This document shows positions 18,866 to 29,230 of a DNA stretch of 64,000 bases, in pieces. How positions within the stretch are numbered: the stretch's first letter is position 1; each line of letters opens with the position of its first letter. The position numbers and the translations under genes are program-made. Location: assembly GCF_030056795.1 (NCBI RefSeq), contig NZ_JASHKQ010000004.1, forward strand, positions 1 to 64,000. The letters run 5' to 3'. The notes under the pieces are model-generated. The model was not told where the DNA came from. It saw only the letters and a program-made list of their open reading frames with translations, and made no database searches. Source of the DNA: Rhodococcus sp. IEGM 1381 (GTDB lineage: Bacteria > Actinomycetota > Actinomycetes > Mycobacteriales > Mycobacteriaceae).

Positions 18866-20677
18866 GTGCTGCGCACCCACCTCGCCGGCTCATTACGCCC
18901 CGAGCACGTCGACCGAACCGTGACGCTGACGGGATGGGTGGCCCGTCGACGCGATCACGGCGGCGTCATCTTCATCGACCTTCGTGACGCCTCCGGTGTG
19001 TCCCAGGTCGTCTTCCGCGAGGGAGCAGCACTCGAGCAGGCACACCGACTGCGTGCCGAGTACGTGGTGAAGGTGACCGGCAAGGTCGAGGGTCGTCCCG
19101 AGGGCAACGCAAACTACGAGATTCCCACCGGTGCCATCGAGGTCGAGGCCTCGGAGATCGAGGTCTTGTCCGAGGCCGCACCGCTGCCGTTCCAACTCGA
19201 CGATCAGCCTGGCGAGGAAGCGCGGCTCAAGTACCGCTACCTCGACCTGCGACGCGAGGGCCCCGGCCACGCCATTCGGCTGCGTTCGCACGTCAATGCT
19301 GCCGCTCGCTCGGTGCTCGCACACCACGAGTTCGTTGAAGTAGAGACCCCGACCCTGACGCGTTCCACTCCCGAAGGCGCACGAGACTTCCTCGTGCCCG
19401 CACGTCTGCAGCCGGGCAGTTTCTACGCTCTGCCACAGAGCCCGCAGCTGTTCAAGCAGCTGCTGATGGTCGGTGGTATCGAGCGGTACTACCAGATTGC
19501 CCGGTGCTACCGAGACGAAGATTTCCGTGCCGATCGTCAACCCGAGTTCACTCAGCTCGACGTCGAGATGAGCTTCGTCACCCAGGACGACGTCATCCTG
19601 TTGGCAGAGGAGATTCTGGCGTCGCTGTGGAAGCTCGTCGGGCATTACTTCTCCGCGCCGATTCCGCGGATCACCTACGCCGAGGCCATGCGGCGCTACG
19701 GTTCCGACAAGCCGGACCTGAGATTCGACATCGAGTTGGTCGAGTGCACGGACTTTTTCTCCGAGACCACCTTCCGGGTGTTCCAGGCTCCCTACGTCGG
19801 CGCGGTCGTCATGCCCGGTGGCGCGTCTCAGCCCCGCAAGCAACTGGACCGCTGGCAGGAATTCGCCAAGCAACGTGGACACAAGGGACTCGCGTACGTT
19901 CTCGTCGGCGAAGATGGCACGCTCGGCGGCCCGGTCGCGAAGAATCTGACCGACGCCGAACGCGACGGCCTGGCCGCACACGTCGGTGCGACCAACGGCG
20001 ACGCGATCTTCTTCTCCGCCGGACCCATCAAGGCCTCGCGCGGACTGCTCGGTGCCGTCCGCGGCGAGATCGCCCGCAAGCTCGACCTGATCGACCCGAA
20101 GGCCTGGGCATTCGTCTGGGTCGTCGACGCTCCGCTGTTCGAGCCGACGTCCGATGCCACAGCCAGTGGTGACGTGGCCGTCGGATCCGGCGCGTGGACG
20201 GCCGTGCACCACGCGTTCACCTCGCCGAAGCCGGAGTCGATGGATTCGTTCGACACCGACCCCGGGTCTGCTCTGGCCTACGCCTACGACATCGTCTGCA
20301 ACGGCAACGAGATCGGCGGCGGCAGTATTCGTATCCACCGCAAGGACATTCAGGAACGAGTGTTCGCGATCATGGGTATCGACAAGGAGGAGGCGCAGGA
20401 GAAATTCGGCTTCCTGCTCGATGCCTTCTCCTACGGCGCACCGCCGCACGGCGGAATCGCGTTCGGCTGGGATCGCATCACTGCGCTGCTCGCCGGAGTC
20501 GATTCCATCCGTGAGGTCATCGCGTTCCCCAAGTCCGGTGGCGGCATCGACCCGTTGACCGACGCGCCTGCTCCGATCACGCCGCAGCAGCGTAAGGAAT
20601 CGGGCGTCGATTTCAAGCCGGAGAAGAAGGAAGAGTCTTCAGCTGCGGCCGAGACCGTGGTCGACGCGTTTCAGTAG
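18866..20677 (+). CDS. aspS: Aspartyl-tRNA synthetase (probably aspartate/asparagine non-discriminating)
   Basis: Class IIb synthetase with an N-terminal OB anticodon-binding domain ([23 protein letters not shown]), motif 2 ([20 protein letters not shown]), a bacterial GAD insert in the middle, and motif 3 (GIAFGWDRI). 603 residues. Start GTG with AAAGGA upstream. AspRS of mycobacteria charges both tRNA-Asp and tRNA-Asn, with GatCAB correcting the latter; that this enzyme behaves the same is inferred from lineage and not from specific residues. A bidirectional terminator follows the stop by 12 bases. Confidence 0.95.
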   Translation: MLRTHLAGSLRPEHVDRTVTLTGWVARRRDHGGVIFIDLRDASGVSQVVFREGAALEQAHRLRAEYVVKVTGKVEGRPEGNANYEIPTGAIEVEASEIEVLSEAAPLPFQLDDQPGEEARLKYRYLDLRREGPGHAIRLRSHVNAAARSVLAHHEFVEVETPTLTRSTPEGARDFLVPARLQPGSFYALPQSPQLFKQLLMVGGIERYYQIARCYRDEDFRADRQPEFTQLDVEMSFVTQDDVILLAEEILASLWKLVGHYFSAPIPRITYAEAMRRYGSDKPDLRFDIELVECTDFFSETTFRVFQAPYVGAVVMPGGASQPRKQLDRWQEFAKQRGHKGLAYVLVGEDGTLGGPVAKNLTDAERDGLAAHVGATNGDAIFFSAGPIKASRGLLGAVRGEIARKLDLIDPKAWAFVWVVDAPLFEPTSDATASGDVAVGSGAWTAVHHAFTSPKPESMDSFDTDPGSALAYAYDIVCNGNEIGGGSIRIHRKDIQERVFAIMGIDKEEAQEKFGFLLDAFSYGAPPHGGIAFGWDRITALLAGVDSIREVIAFPKSGGGIDPLTDAPAPITPQQRKESGVDFKPEKKEESSAAAETVVDAFQ

Positions 20678-20689
20678 TCCCGCGAACAT

Positions 20690-20726
20690 GAATGTCCCCG
20701 TAGCGCCGAGCGTTACGGGGACATTC
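20690..20726. terminator. Bidirectional terminator after aspS
   Basis: Inverted repeat with 16-base arms (20690-20705 and 20711-20726, GAATGTCCCCGTAGCG against CGTTACGGGGACATTC) with one mismatch and a five-base loop. It sits between the aspS stop and the end of the convergent membrane-protein gene and can serve both strands. Confidence 0.85.
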
Positions 20727-20746
20727 GCGTATGTCTGGCGTCGACG

Positions 20747-21739
20747 TCAGCGAGCGAAGGACAACGGCCCACCGGTAAGCACGCGGTATGCGTAGTTCAG
20801 CGCAATCACCGAAACGGGGACGGTCACCAGCAGCCCCAGTCCGCACGGTATGGCACCGACGATATTGATCGCGGCCAACGCGAGGATCAGCAGGATGACG
20901 GGGCCGAAGTTCTTGACCACCAGATCGACGCTTGCCTTGATGGCGTCCAGCGCGGCCAGGTTCCGGTCCAGTGCGAATGTCAGGGTAAAAGCCGTCAGCA
21001 CGCCGACCACGATCTGCAGCACCGTACCCAGGAACGGGATGAATCCCAGCACGACAGTGACCACGGTCCAGATCACGGCCAGGACAGCGAGCTGGGGCAC
21101 ATTGGTCAGTTGAAAGAACCGGCCGAACGTCGGCTTCTGCGGGCCGACGGTCTCGTCGAGCGCACCGCGTACGAACGCCGCGTTGACGAAGTACCCCACG
21201 AACGTGGCGACAGCCGTCAGGAGTATCGACAGTATCGAGAATGTACCGACGTCCAGGGTCTCACCTCGATTGCCGGCGTCCATCGCAGCGGCGAAGGTCG
21301 ACGCGAACGTCACCACGAAGGCGACCACGCCCACCGCCAGCACGATGGCTGTCAGTCCGAGCCATGGACCGACATTGGCTTTGAACTTGTCGAAGCCGTA
21401 GCTCAGCGCCGCACCGACGTCGAGGCGCCCGGGATTGGGGGCCATCGGAGCTTGACCGTAGCCCTGGTTTCCGTAATTCCCATAGTTTCCGGGAGGCGGT
21501 GGGTAACCGCCGGGGGGTGGGTAGTTTCCGGGCGGTGGGGGATATCCACCGGGTGCGCCGCCCTGGGGTGGGTAGTTCCCGGGCGGCGGGTAGTTCCCGG
21601 GAGGGGGATAGCCGCCGGGAGGGGGATAGCCACCGGGAGGGGGATAACCGCTGCCTGGCGTCTGCGGTTTGTTCAGGTCCGGCTGGTCCGGATTGGGGTC
21701 GCCACCGTATTGCGGTCCATTGGGCGGGTTTTCACTCAC
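20747..21739 (-). CDS. Proline/glycine-rich membrane protein, function unknown
   Basis: 330 residues. The first 100 are a disordered Pro/Gly/Tyr-rich segment with repeats of GGYPPPG and GNYPPPG. From about residue 105 comes a multi-helix membrane domain beginning with the soluble signature RLDVGAALSYGFDKFKANVGPWLG; I count about five to six membrane helices (LTAIVLAVGVVAFVV, LSILLTAVATFVGYF, LAVLAVIWTVVTVVLGF, and others). Such tails occur on many actinobacterial envelope proteins and may aid clustering; no enzymatic motif is seen. GTG start with GAAGGG upstream. Divergent from the transglutaminase-DUF2126 gene across 229 bases in which no further gene is seen. Confidence 0.8.
   Translation of the reverse strand: MSENPPNGPQYGGDPNPDQPDLNKPQTPGSGYPPPGGYPPPGGYPPPGNYPPPGNYPPQGGAPGGYPPPPGNYPPPGGYPPPPGNYGNYGNQGYGQAPMAPNPGRLDVGAALSYGFDKFKANVGPWLGLTAIVLAVGVVAFVVTFASTFAAAMDAGNRGETLDVGTFSILSILLTAVATFVGYFVNAAFVRGALDETVGPQKPTFGRFFQLTNVPQLAVLAVIWTVVTVVLGFIPFLGTVLQIVVGVLTAFTLTFALDRNLAALDAIKASVDLVVKNFGPVILLILALAAINIVGAIPCGLGLLVTVPVSVIALNYAYRVLTGGPLSFAR
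21485..21649 (-). repeat. Tandem repeats encoding GGYPPPG/GNYPPPG
   Basis: Imperfect in-frame repeats covering residues 31-85 of the membrane protein. Two near-identical 18-base units starting with GGGGGATAGCC (plus-strand reading) lie at 21603-21620 and 21621-21638, with a diverged third copy beyond. All spacings are multiples of three. Confidence 0.85.
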
Positions 21740-21968
21740 GTTTTACCCTTCGGTGTCTTGCGAAGTACGTCGACTATTCGTCCGTAATTTCAGGCTGAGC
21801 GAACCGTAGACAGTTCTGTGTGTCAAGGCGTCGACATGTGGACGGTGCGGGGGTCGAAAATGTTCCAGCCCGGGTCCACCGATCGCGAATTCTTGCCGAG
21901 CGCACCCGGCTCGGCCCTACTAGGGTTGTGTGTTCCACCCATACCGGGACTATCACGAGGGGCTCGCC

Positions 21969-24900
21969 GTGGGCATCAAGGTTGCACTCGAACACCGCAC
22001 CAGCTACCAGTTCGACCGCACTGTCAAGATCTTTCCGCATGAAATCCGATTGCGCCCCGCGCCACATTCGCGCACACCGATCGAGGCGTATTCGCTGAAA
22101 ATCGAACCAGCGGAACACTTCGTCAACTGGCAGCAGGACGTCTTCGGCAACTTTCTTGCTCGGGTGGTGTTTCCCGAGCGCACCGACCATCTGTCGATCA
22201 CGGTCGGACTCGTCGCAGACATGGCGTCGATCAACCCGCTGGACTTTTTCGTCGAAGAATGGGCGGAGCACTTCGGATTCGCGTACGAAGAACACGACCT
22301 TCCCGATCTGGAGCCGTACCTGCGTCCGGTGGACGAAGGCAAGGCCGGCTCGGGCCCCGGTCCGGTGGTCTCGGCCTGGGTGGAGAAGCTGCAGGCAGCC
22401 GTCGTCGAACGCGGAGAGTCGTTGCGCACCATCGACTTTCTCGTCATGGCAAACCAAGCCGTCATGGGTGACGTCGGGTACTCCGTGCGGATGGAGCCCG
22501 GGGTTCAGACGCCCGATCTGACGCTGACGTCCGCTGTGGGGTCGTGCCGTGATTCGGCATGGCTACTGGTTTCGGTGCTGCGCCAGATGGGTCTTGCCGC
22601 GCGTTTCGTCTCCGGCTATCTCGTTCAGTTGTCCTCGGACGTCAAGTCGTTGGACGGTCCGTCCGGTCCTGTCGAGGACTTCACCGATCTGCACGCGTGG
22701 ACCGAGGTATATCTGCCGGGGGCGGGCTGGGTCGGGATGGATCCGACGTCGGGTCTGTTCGCAGGCGAGGGACATATCCCACTGTCGGCGACGCCGCACC
22801 CGTCCACGGCCGCCGCGATCTCCGGCGCGACGAGCAAGTGCAAGGCCGAACTCGATTTCTCGAACACCGTCGTCCGTGTGCACGAGGATCCGCGAACGAC
22901 GTTGCCGTACACAACCGATCAGTGGGAATCGATCAAGGTCACGGCGGAGAAGATCGACAAGCGGATGCACGATCAGGACATCCGGTTGACGGTCGGTGGT
23001 GAGCCGACGTTCGTAGCCATCGAGAATCAGGAAGCCCCGGAGTGGAACACCACAGCCGACGGCCCACACAAGCGAAAGCTGGCCAGTGTCCTGGCCGAAC
23101 GACTTCGGACCATTTACGCACCGGACGGACTGGTACAGCGCAGTCAGGGCAAGTGGTACCCCGGCGAGCCGCTGCCGCGGTGGCAGGTGGGACTGTTCTG
23201 GCGCACCGACGGCCAAGCCCTGTGGCACGATTCCGATCTGATCGCCGATCCCTGGCTGGCCGAGGACCTTCGCCCGGAGCCGGTGGACAACTCGGCGTCG
23301 CAGGAATTGATCGACGAGTTGGTCAAGGCGCTCGGACTGCCCGCCTCACAAGCGCGCCCCGCCTACGAGGACCCGCTGGTGAAACTGTTGGACCTGGTTC
23401 GTCAGCCGTACGGTGACCCGCCCGCCGACGACGAGGATCTCGAACCGGGAGCCGATTCCGCGGAGGCCAGAAGACAACTGCTCGAGCGGCTCGATGCCAG
23501 CACGGACGAGCCTGCGGCGTTCGTGTTGCCGATATCTCGCACCGAGGACGGCTCCGGCTGGGAGAGTTCGGACTGGAAGTTGCGCCGAGGCCGAATCGTT
23601 TTGCTGGAGGGTGACTCTCCCGCCGGTCTACGGTTGCCGCTCCGCGCGATCTCCTGGGACGGTGGTCCGGTCGAGAACCCGTCCGATCCCACCGCGCCCA
23701 CTCCCGATCTACCCATTCGGCAACTGACGCAGCAACCGCCGCGTGCGGTGAATCCGGCCGAGTCGCGGTACGCGCAGTTGGTGAACGAGACGTCCGGGGT
23801 AGGCGGCACGGCCGTGACCGCGCTGGTCGCCGAGGTCCGCGACGGCGTTCTGCACGTGTTCATGCCGCCGATGGATCGTTTGGACGATTTCGTCGACCTC
23901 GTCTCGCGCGTCGAGCACGCGGCCTCGACCATCGACACGCCGGTCGTCATCGAGGGTTACGGTCCGCCGTCGGATCCGCGCATCCAAACCCTGACCGTCA
24001 CACCGGATCCCGGTGTTATCGAGGTCAACGTTCAACCTACGTCCTCGTGGGCGGAACAGAACGAGCTCATGGAACGCCTCTACCTCGAGGCGCGTAAGTC
24101 CCGGTTGAGCACCGAAGGATTCGACAACGACGGCACCACTCGCGGAACCGGGGGTGGCAACCACATCACCCTGGGCGGGGTCACACCCGTGGACTCGCCG
24201 GTGCTCCGTCGACCGGACCTGCTGGTGTCGCTGCTGACGCATTGGCAGCGTCACCCGTCGCTGTCGTACCTGTTCTCGGGACGATTCATCGGAACCACGT
24301 CGCAGGCACCTCGTGCCGACGAGGGTCGCGAGGAATCGCTCTACGAACTCGAGGTTGCGTTCAGCGAGATCAGGCGACTGACCGATGGAGATCGATCCGG
24401 GTCGCCCTGGGTGGTGGATCGGGCGTTGCGTCACCTGCTCACCGACATCACCGGGAACACGCACCGTTCCGAGTTCTGCATAGACAAGCTCTACAGCCCT
24501 GACTCCACTCGGGGCCGACTGGGATTGCTCGAGCTGCGCGGGTTCGAGATGCCGCCCCATCATCAGATGGCAATGGTGCAGTCACTCCTCGTGCGTTCGA
24601 TGGTCTCGCGGTTCTGGGACACCCCGCTCCAGGCACCTCTGATTCGGCACGGTGCGAACCTGCACGGGCGGTACATGCTGCCGCACTTCGTCATCAACGA
24701 CATCGGCCGCGTGGTCGAGGACCTTCGCGAACACGGAATCGAGTTCGACACCAGCTGGCTCGACCCGTTCACCGAGTTCAGATTTCCCAGAATCGGGACC
24801 ACGGTGGTCGGCGATGCCGAAATCGAACTGCGCGGTGCGATCGAGCCGTGGAATACCCTCGGTGAGGAATCGACGTCCTCGGGAACTGCGCGTTATGTGG

Positions 24901-25358
24901 ACTCCTCGGTGGAGCGGATCCAGGTACAGGTCGCCGGAGCCGATGCGGGTCGATACCTGTTGACGTGCAACGGGGTGCCGGTGCCGCTGTTGCGCACCGA
25001 TCGACAGGATGTTCAGGTCGCTGGGGTGCGGTATCGCGCATGGCAGCCGCCGAGCGCTCTGCACCCGACGATCGAGGTACAGAGTCCGCTGCGTTTCGAT
25101 CTCGTGGAGATGCAGACCGGACGCGCGGTGGGCGGTTGCTCGTACCACGTCGTTCACCCGGGCGGGAGGTCGTACGACGGCCCGCCCGTCAATTCCGTCG
25201 AGGCCGAAGCGCGCCGCAACGGCCGCTTCGAGGAGGGTGGGTTCACCTCGGGCAAGGTGGACATAGCAAGATTGCTCGAGATACACGCTCGACAGGCGAT
25301 CGATGTGAGTGCTCCGGGCATGTTGGACCTGCGCCGAACAGGAGTTCACACGCCCTGA
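21969..25358 (+). CDS. Transglutaminase-like/DUF2126 protein (Rv2566-like)
   Basis: A 1129-residue cytoplasmic protein. Residues about 1-90 form the beta-sandwich that precedes bacterial transglutaminase domains. The papain-like core has a complete triad: Cys193 (VGSCRDSAW), His242 (DLHAWTEVY) and Asp258 (GMDPTSG). From about residue 330 to the end is the DUF2126 region (LTVGGEPTFVAIEN; NHITLGGVTP; RNRLFSGRFIG-type YLFSGRFIGTTSQ; RSEFCIDKLYSPDS). The exact chemistry is unknown; protein or peptide cross-linking, deamidation or hydrolysis are possibilities for the family. The GTG at 21969 has GAGGGG seven bases upstream. The next two genes form a probable operon with it, the same set as M. tuberculosis Rv2566, Rv2567 and Rv2569c. 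Confidence 0.85.
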   Translation: MGIKVALEHRTSYQFDRTVKIFPHEIRLRPAPHSRTPIEAYSLKIEPAEHFVNWQQDVFGNFLARVVFPERTDHLSITVGLVADMASINPLDFFVEEWAEHFGFAYEEHDLPDLEPYLRPVDEGKAGSGPGPVVSAWVEKLQAAVVERGESLRTIDFLVMANQAVMGDVGYSVRMEPGVQTPDLTLTSAVGSCRDSAWLLVSVLRQMGLAARFVSGYLVQLSSDVKSLDGPSGPVEDFTDLHAWTEVYLPGAGWVGMDPTSGLFAGEGHIPLSATPHPSTAAAISGATSKCKAELDFSNTVVRVHEDPRTTLPYTTDQWESIKVTAEKIDKRMHDQDIRLTVGGEPTFVAIENQEAPEWNTTADGPHKRKLASVLAERLRTIYAPDGLVQRSQGKWYPGEPLPRWQVGLFWRTDGQALWHDSDLIADPWLAEDLRPEPVDNSASQELIDELVKALGLPASQARPAYEDPLVKLLDLVRQPYGDPPADDEDLEPGADSAEARRQLLERLDASTDEPAAFVLPISRTEDGSGWESSDWKLRRGRIVLLEGDSPAGLRLPLRAISWDGGPVENPSDPTAPTPDLPIRQLTQQPPRAVNPAESRYAQLVNETSGVGGTAVTALVAEVRDGVLHVFMPPMDRLDDFVDLVSRVEHAASTIDTPVVIEGYGPPSDPRIQTLTVTPDPGVIEVNVQPTSSWAEQNELMERLYLEARKSRLSTEGFDNDGTTRGTGGGNHITLGGVTPVDSPVLRRPDLLVSLLTHWQRHPSLSYLFSGRFIGTTSQAPRADEGREESLYELEVAFSEIRRLTDGDRSGSPWVVDRALRHLLTDITGNTHRSEFCIDKLYSPDSTRGRLGLLELRGFEMPPHHQMAMVQSLLVRSMVSRFWDTPLQAPLIRHGANLHGRYMLPHFVINDIGRVVEDLREHGIEFDTSWLDPFTEFRFPRIGTTVVGDAEIELRGAIEPWNTLGEESTSSGTARYVDSSVERIQVQVAGADAGRYLLTCNGVPVPLLRTDRQDVQVAGVRYRAWQPPSALHPTIEVQSPLRFDLVEMQTGRAVGGCSYHVVHPGGRSYDGPPVNSVEAEARRNGRFEEGGFTSGKVDIARLLEIHARQAIDVSAPGMLDLRRTGVHTP

Positions 25359-25417
25359 CGCATGCCTGCACAACAGAACGAGTCGACCGGTAGCGATCTC
25401 GGTCCGACGCGCTCCGG

Positions 25418-28177
25418 GTGAATTCGGTCATGAACTCATCCGGTGGCGAAGGGAGATCGACCGACGGAAGGAACAGCGGCTCGATGGCGCCCGTAGATAC
25501 CGCCCTGAGTGGAGCCGGCCGGAACGAACCTGTGGCAGGTGGAGTCGGCCGGAACGAACCTGTCACGGGTGGCGACGGGTCGCCCTGGCTTGCTTATCAG
25601 GGTCGGCGTGAGGCCGTGGTCGGTCGGGCAGATCGTTTCGACGAGATGCTCGATCCCGACGGCAACGTGCGTCCGCATTGGGCGGGGTTGATCGACGGGA
25701 TGCGCGAGGCCGGTTCGGGGGCCATGCAGACGTTGCAGTCACGGGTCAGTCGACTCGTCGACGACCACGGCATCACGTACAACCCCATTCCGACCGGCGG
25801 TTCCGAGGCTGTGCCCAGTGCCGTGCGGTGGGGCTTGGACAGCGTTCCGTTGGTGGTCGCGGCCGACGAATGGGATCGTCTGGAAGCCGGTTTGGTTCAG
25901 CGCTCGATGTTGCTCGATGCGGTGCTCACCGATATCTACGGTGCCCAGGAGACCGTTCGGCGGGGGCTGATCCCGCCGGAGCTGATCTTCGGCAACCCCG
26001 GCTATCTGCGGACGGCCCATGCGATCACCATCCCCGGTCCGCATCAATTGTTCATGCATGCCGCCGACGTCGCCCGCGGCTCGGACGGTCTGTTCCAGGT
26101 CGTGGCCGACCGAACTCAGGCACCGTCCGGCGTGGGGTATGCGCTCGCGGATCGGCGAGTGATGTCGCGAGCAATGCCCGAGCTGTTCCAGGAGAGCAAC
26201 CCCAGGCCGCTGTCCACGTTCGCACGTGCGGTGCGGTTGGCACTGCGCGACGCTGCGCCCGCGTCCGCCGAGGACCCGGTGGTGGTTGTACTGAGCCCCG
26301 GTTCGCATTCCGAGACTGCGTTCGATCAGGCTTATCTCGCAACGGTTCTCGGCTTCCCGCTGGTGGAGAACGCGGATCTCGTCGTTCGTGACGGCTGTCT
26401 GTGGATGCGGTCGCTCGGCAAGCTCCGCAGGGTCGATGTGGTGCTTCGTCGGGTGGACGCCGAGTTCGCCGATCCACTGGACCTGCGCCCGGACTCGCAT
26501 CTGGGTGTGGTGGGCCTGGTCGAGGTGTTGCGGCGCGGTGCTGTCAGTGTGGTCAACACCCTCGGCAGTGGGGTACTCGAGAACCCGGCACTGGTTCCGT
26601 TGCTGCCCGCGCTGAGCAGGGCGCTACTGGGCGAGGATTTGGTGCTCGGTTCGGTTCCTACCTATTGGGGCGGTGACCCGAATCAGCTCGCGCACATCGG
26701 CAGTCGACTGCGTTCGCTGATCTTGCGGTCGATCACGTCGCGTCGCACGGTGGTGGGACACGACCTCACGGATGCCGGAGCTCGCGATGTGTGGGGTCGG
26801 ATCGCTGCCGAGCCCTGGAAGTGGACCGGTCAGGAAGTGCCGGAATTTTCGTTGGCTCCGGTCGGTTCGTCGATCGGCGGGGGAGCGGCAGAGCAGTTGG
26901 CGGTTGCTCCCGCGCAAGTGGGGATGAGGCTGTTCACCGTCGCGCAGCGCGGTGGGTACACCCCGATGCGCGGTGGATTGGGACAGGTGATGATCACGGC
27001 TCCGGTCACCGATCCGCTCATCACGGTGGCCTCGAAGGATGTCTGGGTGAAGTCGCTGGAACGGGTCACGCCGGCCGATTCTGCGCCGCACACCCCGCCT
27101 GCGACGGTAGAAGAGTTGCCGCACTACGCCGCGTCCAACGTCGATGTGGTCAGCTCACCACGTGTGCTGGGCGATCTCTTCTGGTTCGGTCGCTACACCG
27201 AGCGTGCCGAGGACATGACTCGCCTGCTGATCGCGGCGCGCGAACGCAATCAGGACTACCGCTCGATGCCGTGGTTGGAGGGCAGCGAGAGCCTGCCGAT
27301 CCTGCTCGAAGCGGTCACCAAGGTCTCGCGGACCGGACCGGGTTTTCTCGACGAGAAGACCCGTGCCGACGCGATCGTCGAAATGCGTTCACTGATGCTG
27401 TCGGCGGGACGCCTCGGATCGTTGGCGCAATCGGTGGATCGAATGCAGCAGGCGGCGCGCGCGGTGCGCGATCAGCTTTCGAACGACACCTGGGCGGTGC
27501 TCAACCGCATCGACACCGCGCTCGAAGAATTGGCGGAATCCCCGGCCAACAACGGTGCCCAACTGGCTGCGTCGCAGTCGAGCGTGCTGCGGGGTCTGCT
27601 CGCGGTGTCCGGATTGGCGTCGGAGTCGATGGTTCGAGATGCCGGCTGGTACCTGATGGACGCGGGCAAACGAATCGAACGTGGTCTGCAACTGACAGCG
27701 CTGCTGTCGGCAACACTGAGCCACGCCCTCACTCCGTCCACCGAACAGGCAGTCATCGATTCGGTGTTGTCGGCGGCCGAGTCCTCGGTGATCTATCGCC
27801 GACGCAACAGCGGCCGGGCACGTCCGGCAGCTGTTGCGCAGCTGCTGCTGTTCGACGAGGGGAACCCACGAGCATTGGTGTATCAGCTCGATCGTCTCCG
27901 CGACGACCTCGGATCGCTGCCCGATGCCTCGGGGACCTCACGGCCCGAGCAACTCGTCGAGCAGATGCGGGTGCGGTTGCGGCGAGTGGATCCGGGCGAT
28001 CTGGAATCGGTCGACGCCAACGGTCGCCGGGTCGATCTGATCGAGTTGGTGGACGGCATTCACGATTCCCTCGAGGAGTTGTCGCGTGTGGTCCTCGCGA
28101 CGCACATGTCGTTGCCGGGTGGCACACAGCCGCTGTGGGGTAGCTCGAACATTCGAACTGCGAACGGGGTGCGGTGA
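25418..28177 (+). CDS. Circularly permuted ATP-grasp/alpha-E protein (Rv2567-like)
   Basis: Two-domain protein of 919 residues from the outermost start. Residues about 75-500 form a circularly permuted ATP-grasp domain (DUF404/DUF407 type: EMLDPDGNVRPHW, PIPTGGSEAVPSAVRWGLD, LSPGSHSETAFDQAYLA, RRVDAEFADPLDLRPDS, VNTLGSGVLENPAL). Residues about 575-900 form the alpha-E helical domain (LFWFGRYTERAEDMTRLL). ATP-grasp enzymes of this class are predicted amide ligases, perhaps making or attaching small peptides. The start is uncertain: GTG 25418, ATG 25430 and ATG 25484 (with GGAAGGA 11 bases upstream) are all in frame, and the first 60 residues are low complexity with a 10-residue duplication. 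The 3' end overlaps the next gene. Confidence 0.85.
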   Translation: MNSVMNSSGGEGRSTDGRNSGSMAPVDTALSGAGRNEPVAGGVGRNEPVTGGDGSPWLAYQGRREAVVGRADRFDEMLDPDGNVRPHWAGLIDGMREAGSGAMQTLQSRVSRLVDDHGITYNPIPTGGSEAVPSAVRWGLDSVPLVVAADEWDRLEAGLVQRSMLLDAVLTDIYGAQETVRRGLIPPELIFGNPGYLRTAHAITIPGPHQLFMHAADVARGSDGLFQVVADRTQAPSGVGYALADRRVMSRAMPELFQESNPRPLSTFARAVRLALRDAAPASAEDPVVVVLSPGSHSETAFDQAYLATVLGFPLVENADLVVRDGCLWMRSLGKLRRVDVVLRRVDAEFADPLDLRPDSHLGVVGLVEVLRRGAVSVVNTLGSGVLENPALVPLLPALSRALLGEDLVLGSVPTYWGGDPNQLAHIGSRLRSLILRSITSRRTVVGHDLTDAGARDVWGRIAAEPWKWTGQEVPEFSLAPVGSSIGGGAAEQLAVAPAQVGMRLFTVAQRGGYTPMRGGLGQVMITAPVTDPLITVASKDVWVKSLERVTPADSAPHTPPATVEELPHYAASNVDVVSSPRVLGDLFWFGRYTERAEDMTRLLIAARERNQDYRSMPWLEGSESLPILLEAVTKVSRTGPGFLDEKTRADAIVEMRSLMLSAGRLGSLAQSVDRMQQAARAVRDQLSNDTWAVLNRIDTALEELAESPANNGAQLAASQSSVLRGLLAVSGLASESMVRDAGWYLMDAGKRIERGLQLTALLSATLSHALTPSTEQAVIDSVLSAAESSVIYRRRNSGRARPAAVAQLLLFDEGNPRALVYQLDRLRDDLGSLPDASGTSRPEQLVEQMRVRLRRVDPGDLESVDANGRRVDLIELVDGIHDSLEELSRVVLATHMSLPGGTQPLWGSSNIRTANGVR
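25511..25570 (+). repeat. 30-base tandem duplication in the ATP-grasp gene
   Basis: Two adjacent 30-base copies (25511-25540 and 25541-25570) differ at four positions and encode GRNEPVAGGV and GRNEPVTGG-type units in the variable N-terminus. The frame is preserved. Confidence 0.85.
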
Positions 28178-29076
28178 TGAGCCGTCGGTACCGAATCAAG
28201 CACATCACGACCTATACCTACTCAGATCGCGTTTCCTCGTCGTACGGGCGAGGTTTTCTCGCGCCGCGAGACATGGACGGGCAACACTGCACGGAGAAAT
28301 CCGTCACCGTGGAGCCTGCGCCTACCGATCAGTCCTTCGGGGTCGACGTCTACGGCAACGAGGACGTGTACTTCCACGTGACGCACGATCACGAGAAGCT
28401 GGTGGTGACGGCGGACTCCCTGGTGGAGGTCTATCCGCGGCCCGCGGACGAGACCACGTCGTGGCCCGCAACCGCGCCGTGGGAATCCGCTCGGATGGCA
28501 CTGTTCGACCCGACCGTGCCGGCGGATTCGGCCCGCGCGTCCGCGGTGGAATTTGCCCTGGATCTTCCCACTCCGGAGATCACCGACGAAGTGCGTGCGT
28601 ATGCCGAGCCCAGCTTCCGACCCGGTCGACCGCTGGCGGACGTCATCGTCGATCTGACCCATCGCATCTTCACGGACTTTCGGTATCTGTCCGGTTCCAC
28701 GACGGTCTCGACCACCGTGGCAGATGTGCTCGCCGCGCGGTCGGGCGTGTGTCAGGACTTCGCTCGACTGGCCATTGCGTGCCTGCGGTCGCACGGTCTC
28801 GCCGCGAGGTACGTGTCGGGATATCTTGCGACCGAGCCCCCGCCCGGTAAGGAACGAATGATCGGGGTCGATGCGACCCACGCGTGGGCTGCAGTGTGGA
28901 TGCCGAACGATCGGTGGCTCGCGTTCGACCCCACCAACGACCAGTTGGTCGACGAGCGGTACGCGACGGTGGCGTGGGGGCGTGACTACGCCGATGTGCC
29001 ACCCCTGCGCGGGATCATCTACACCGAGGCGGAGAAGAGCACCATTTCCGTGTCGGTGGACGTTGCACCGCAGTAG
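28177..29076 (+). CDS. Transglutaminase family protein (Rv2569c-like)
   Basis: 299-residue protein with an N-terminal transglutaminase-associated beta domain (RYRIKHITTYTYSDRV) and a catalytic core with triad Cys192 (GVCQDFARL), His235 (ATHAWAAVW) and Asp251 (FDPTND). No signal peptide is evident. It is the third gene of the block with the DUF2126 and ATP-grasp/alpha-E genes, which family-wide co-occurrence suggests act in one pathway: the ligase may form an amide bond and the transglutaminases process or transfer it (inference). ATG 28177 shares one base with the preceding TGA; a GTG one codon upstream is equally possible. The product is related to the front part of the 1129-residue protein. 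Confidence 0.88.
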   Translation: MSRRYRIKHITTYTYSDRVSSSYGRGFLAPRDMDGQHCTEKSVTVEPAPTDQSFGVDVYGNEDVYFHVTHDHEKLVVTADSLVEVYPRPADETTSWPATAPWESARMALFDPTVPADSARASAVEFALDLPTPEITDEVRAYAEPSFRPGRPLADVIVDLTHRIFTDFRYLSGSTTVSTTVADVLAARSGVCQDFARLAIACLRSHGLAARYVSGYLATEPPPGKERMIGVDATHAWAAVWMPNDRWLAFDPTNDQLVDERYATVAWGRDYADVPPLRGIIYTEAEKSTISVSVDVAPQ

Positions 29077-29230
29077 CGAACCCTGCATAATTCGATGGTT
29101 CGGGGGTATCCGACCTTCTGGTCAAATCTGGGGATGTGACGCGCGAAAGCCGCAAAACGGACAATCGTGTCCCATTCGTAGTCGTCGACACAGCACAGAA
29201 AATCGCAGCGAACGGGTAGCTTGGATATCG

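Noticed and set aside
28146..28165. TCGAACATTCGAACT resembling an SOS box near the end of the ATP-grasp gene
   Set aside because: The second half-site GTTC is missing at the required spacing, and the site is inside a coding region.
29077..29102. Inverted repeat CGAACC/GGTTCG after the second transglutaminase gene
   Set aside because: Only six base pairs around a 14-base loop with no T run; too weak to call a terminator.
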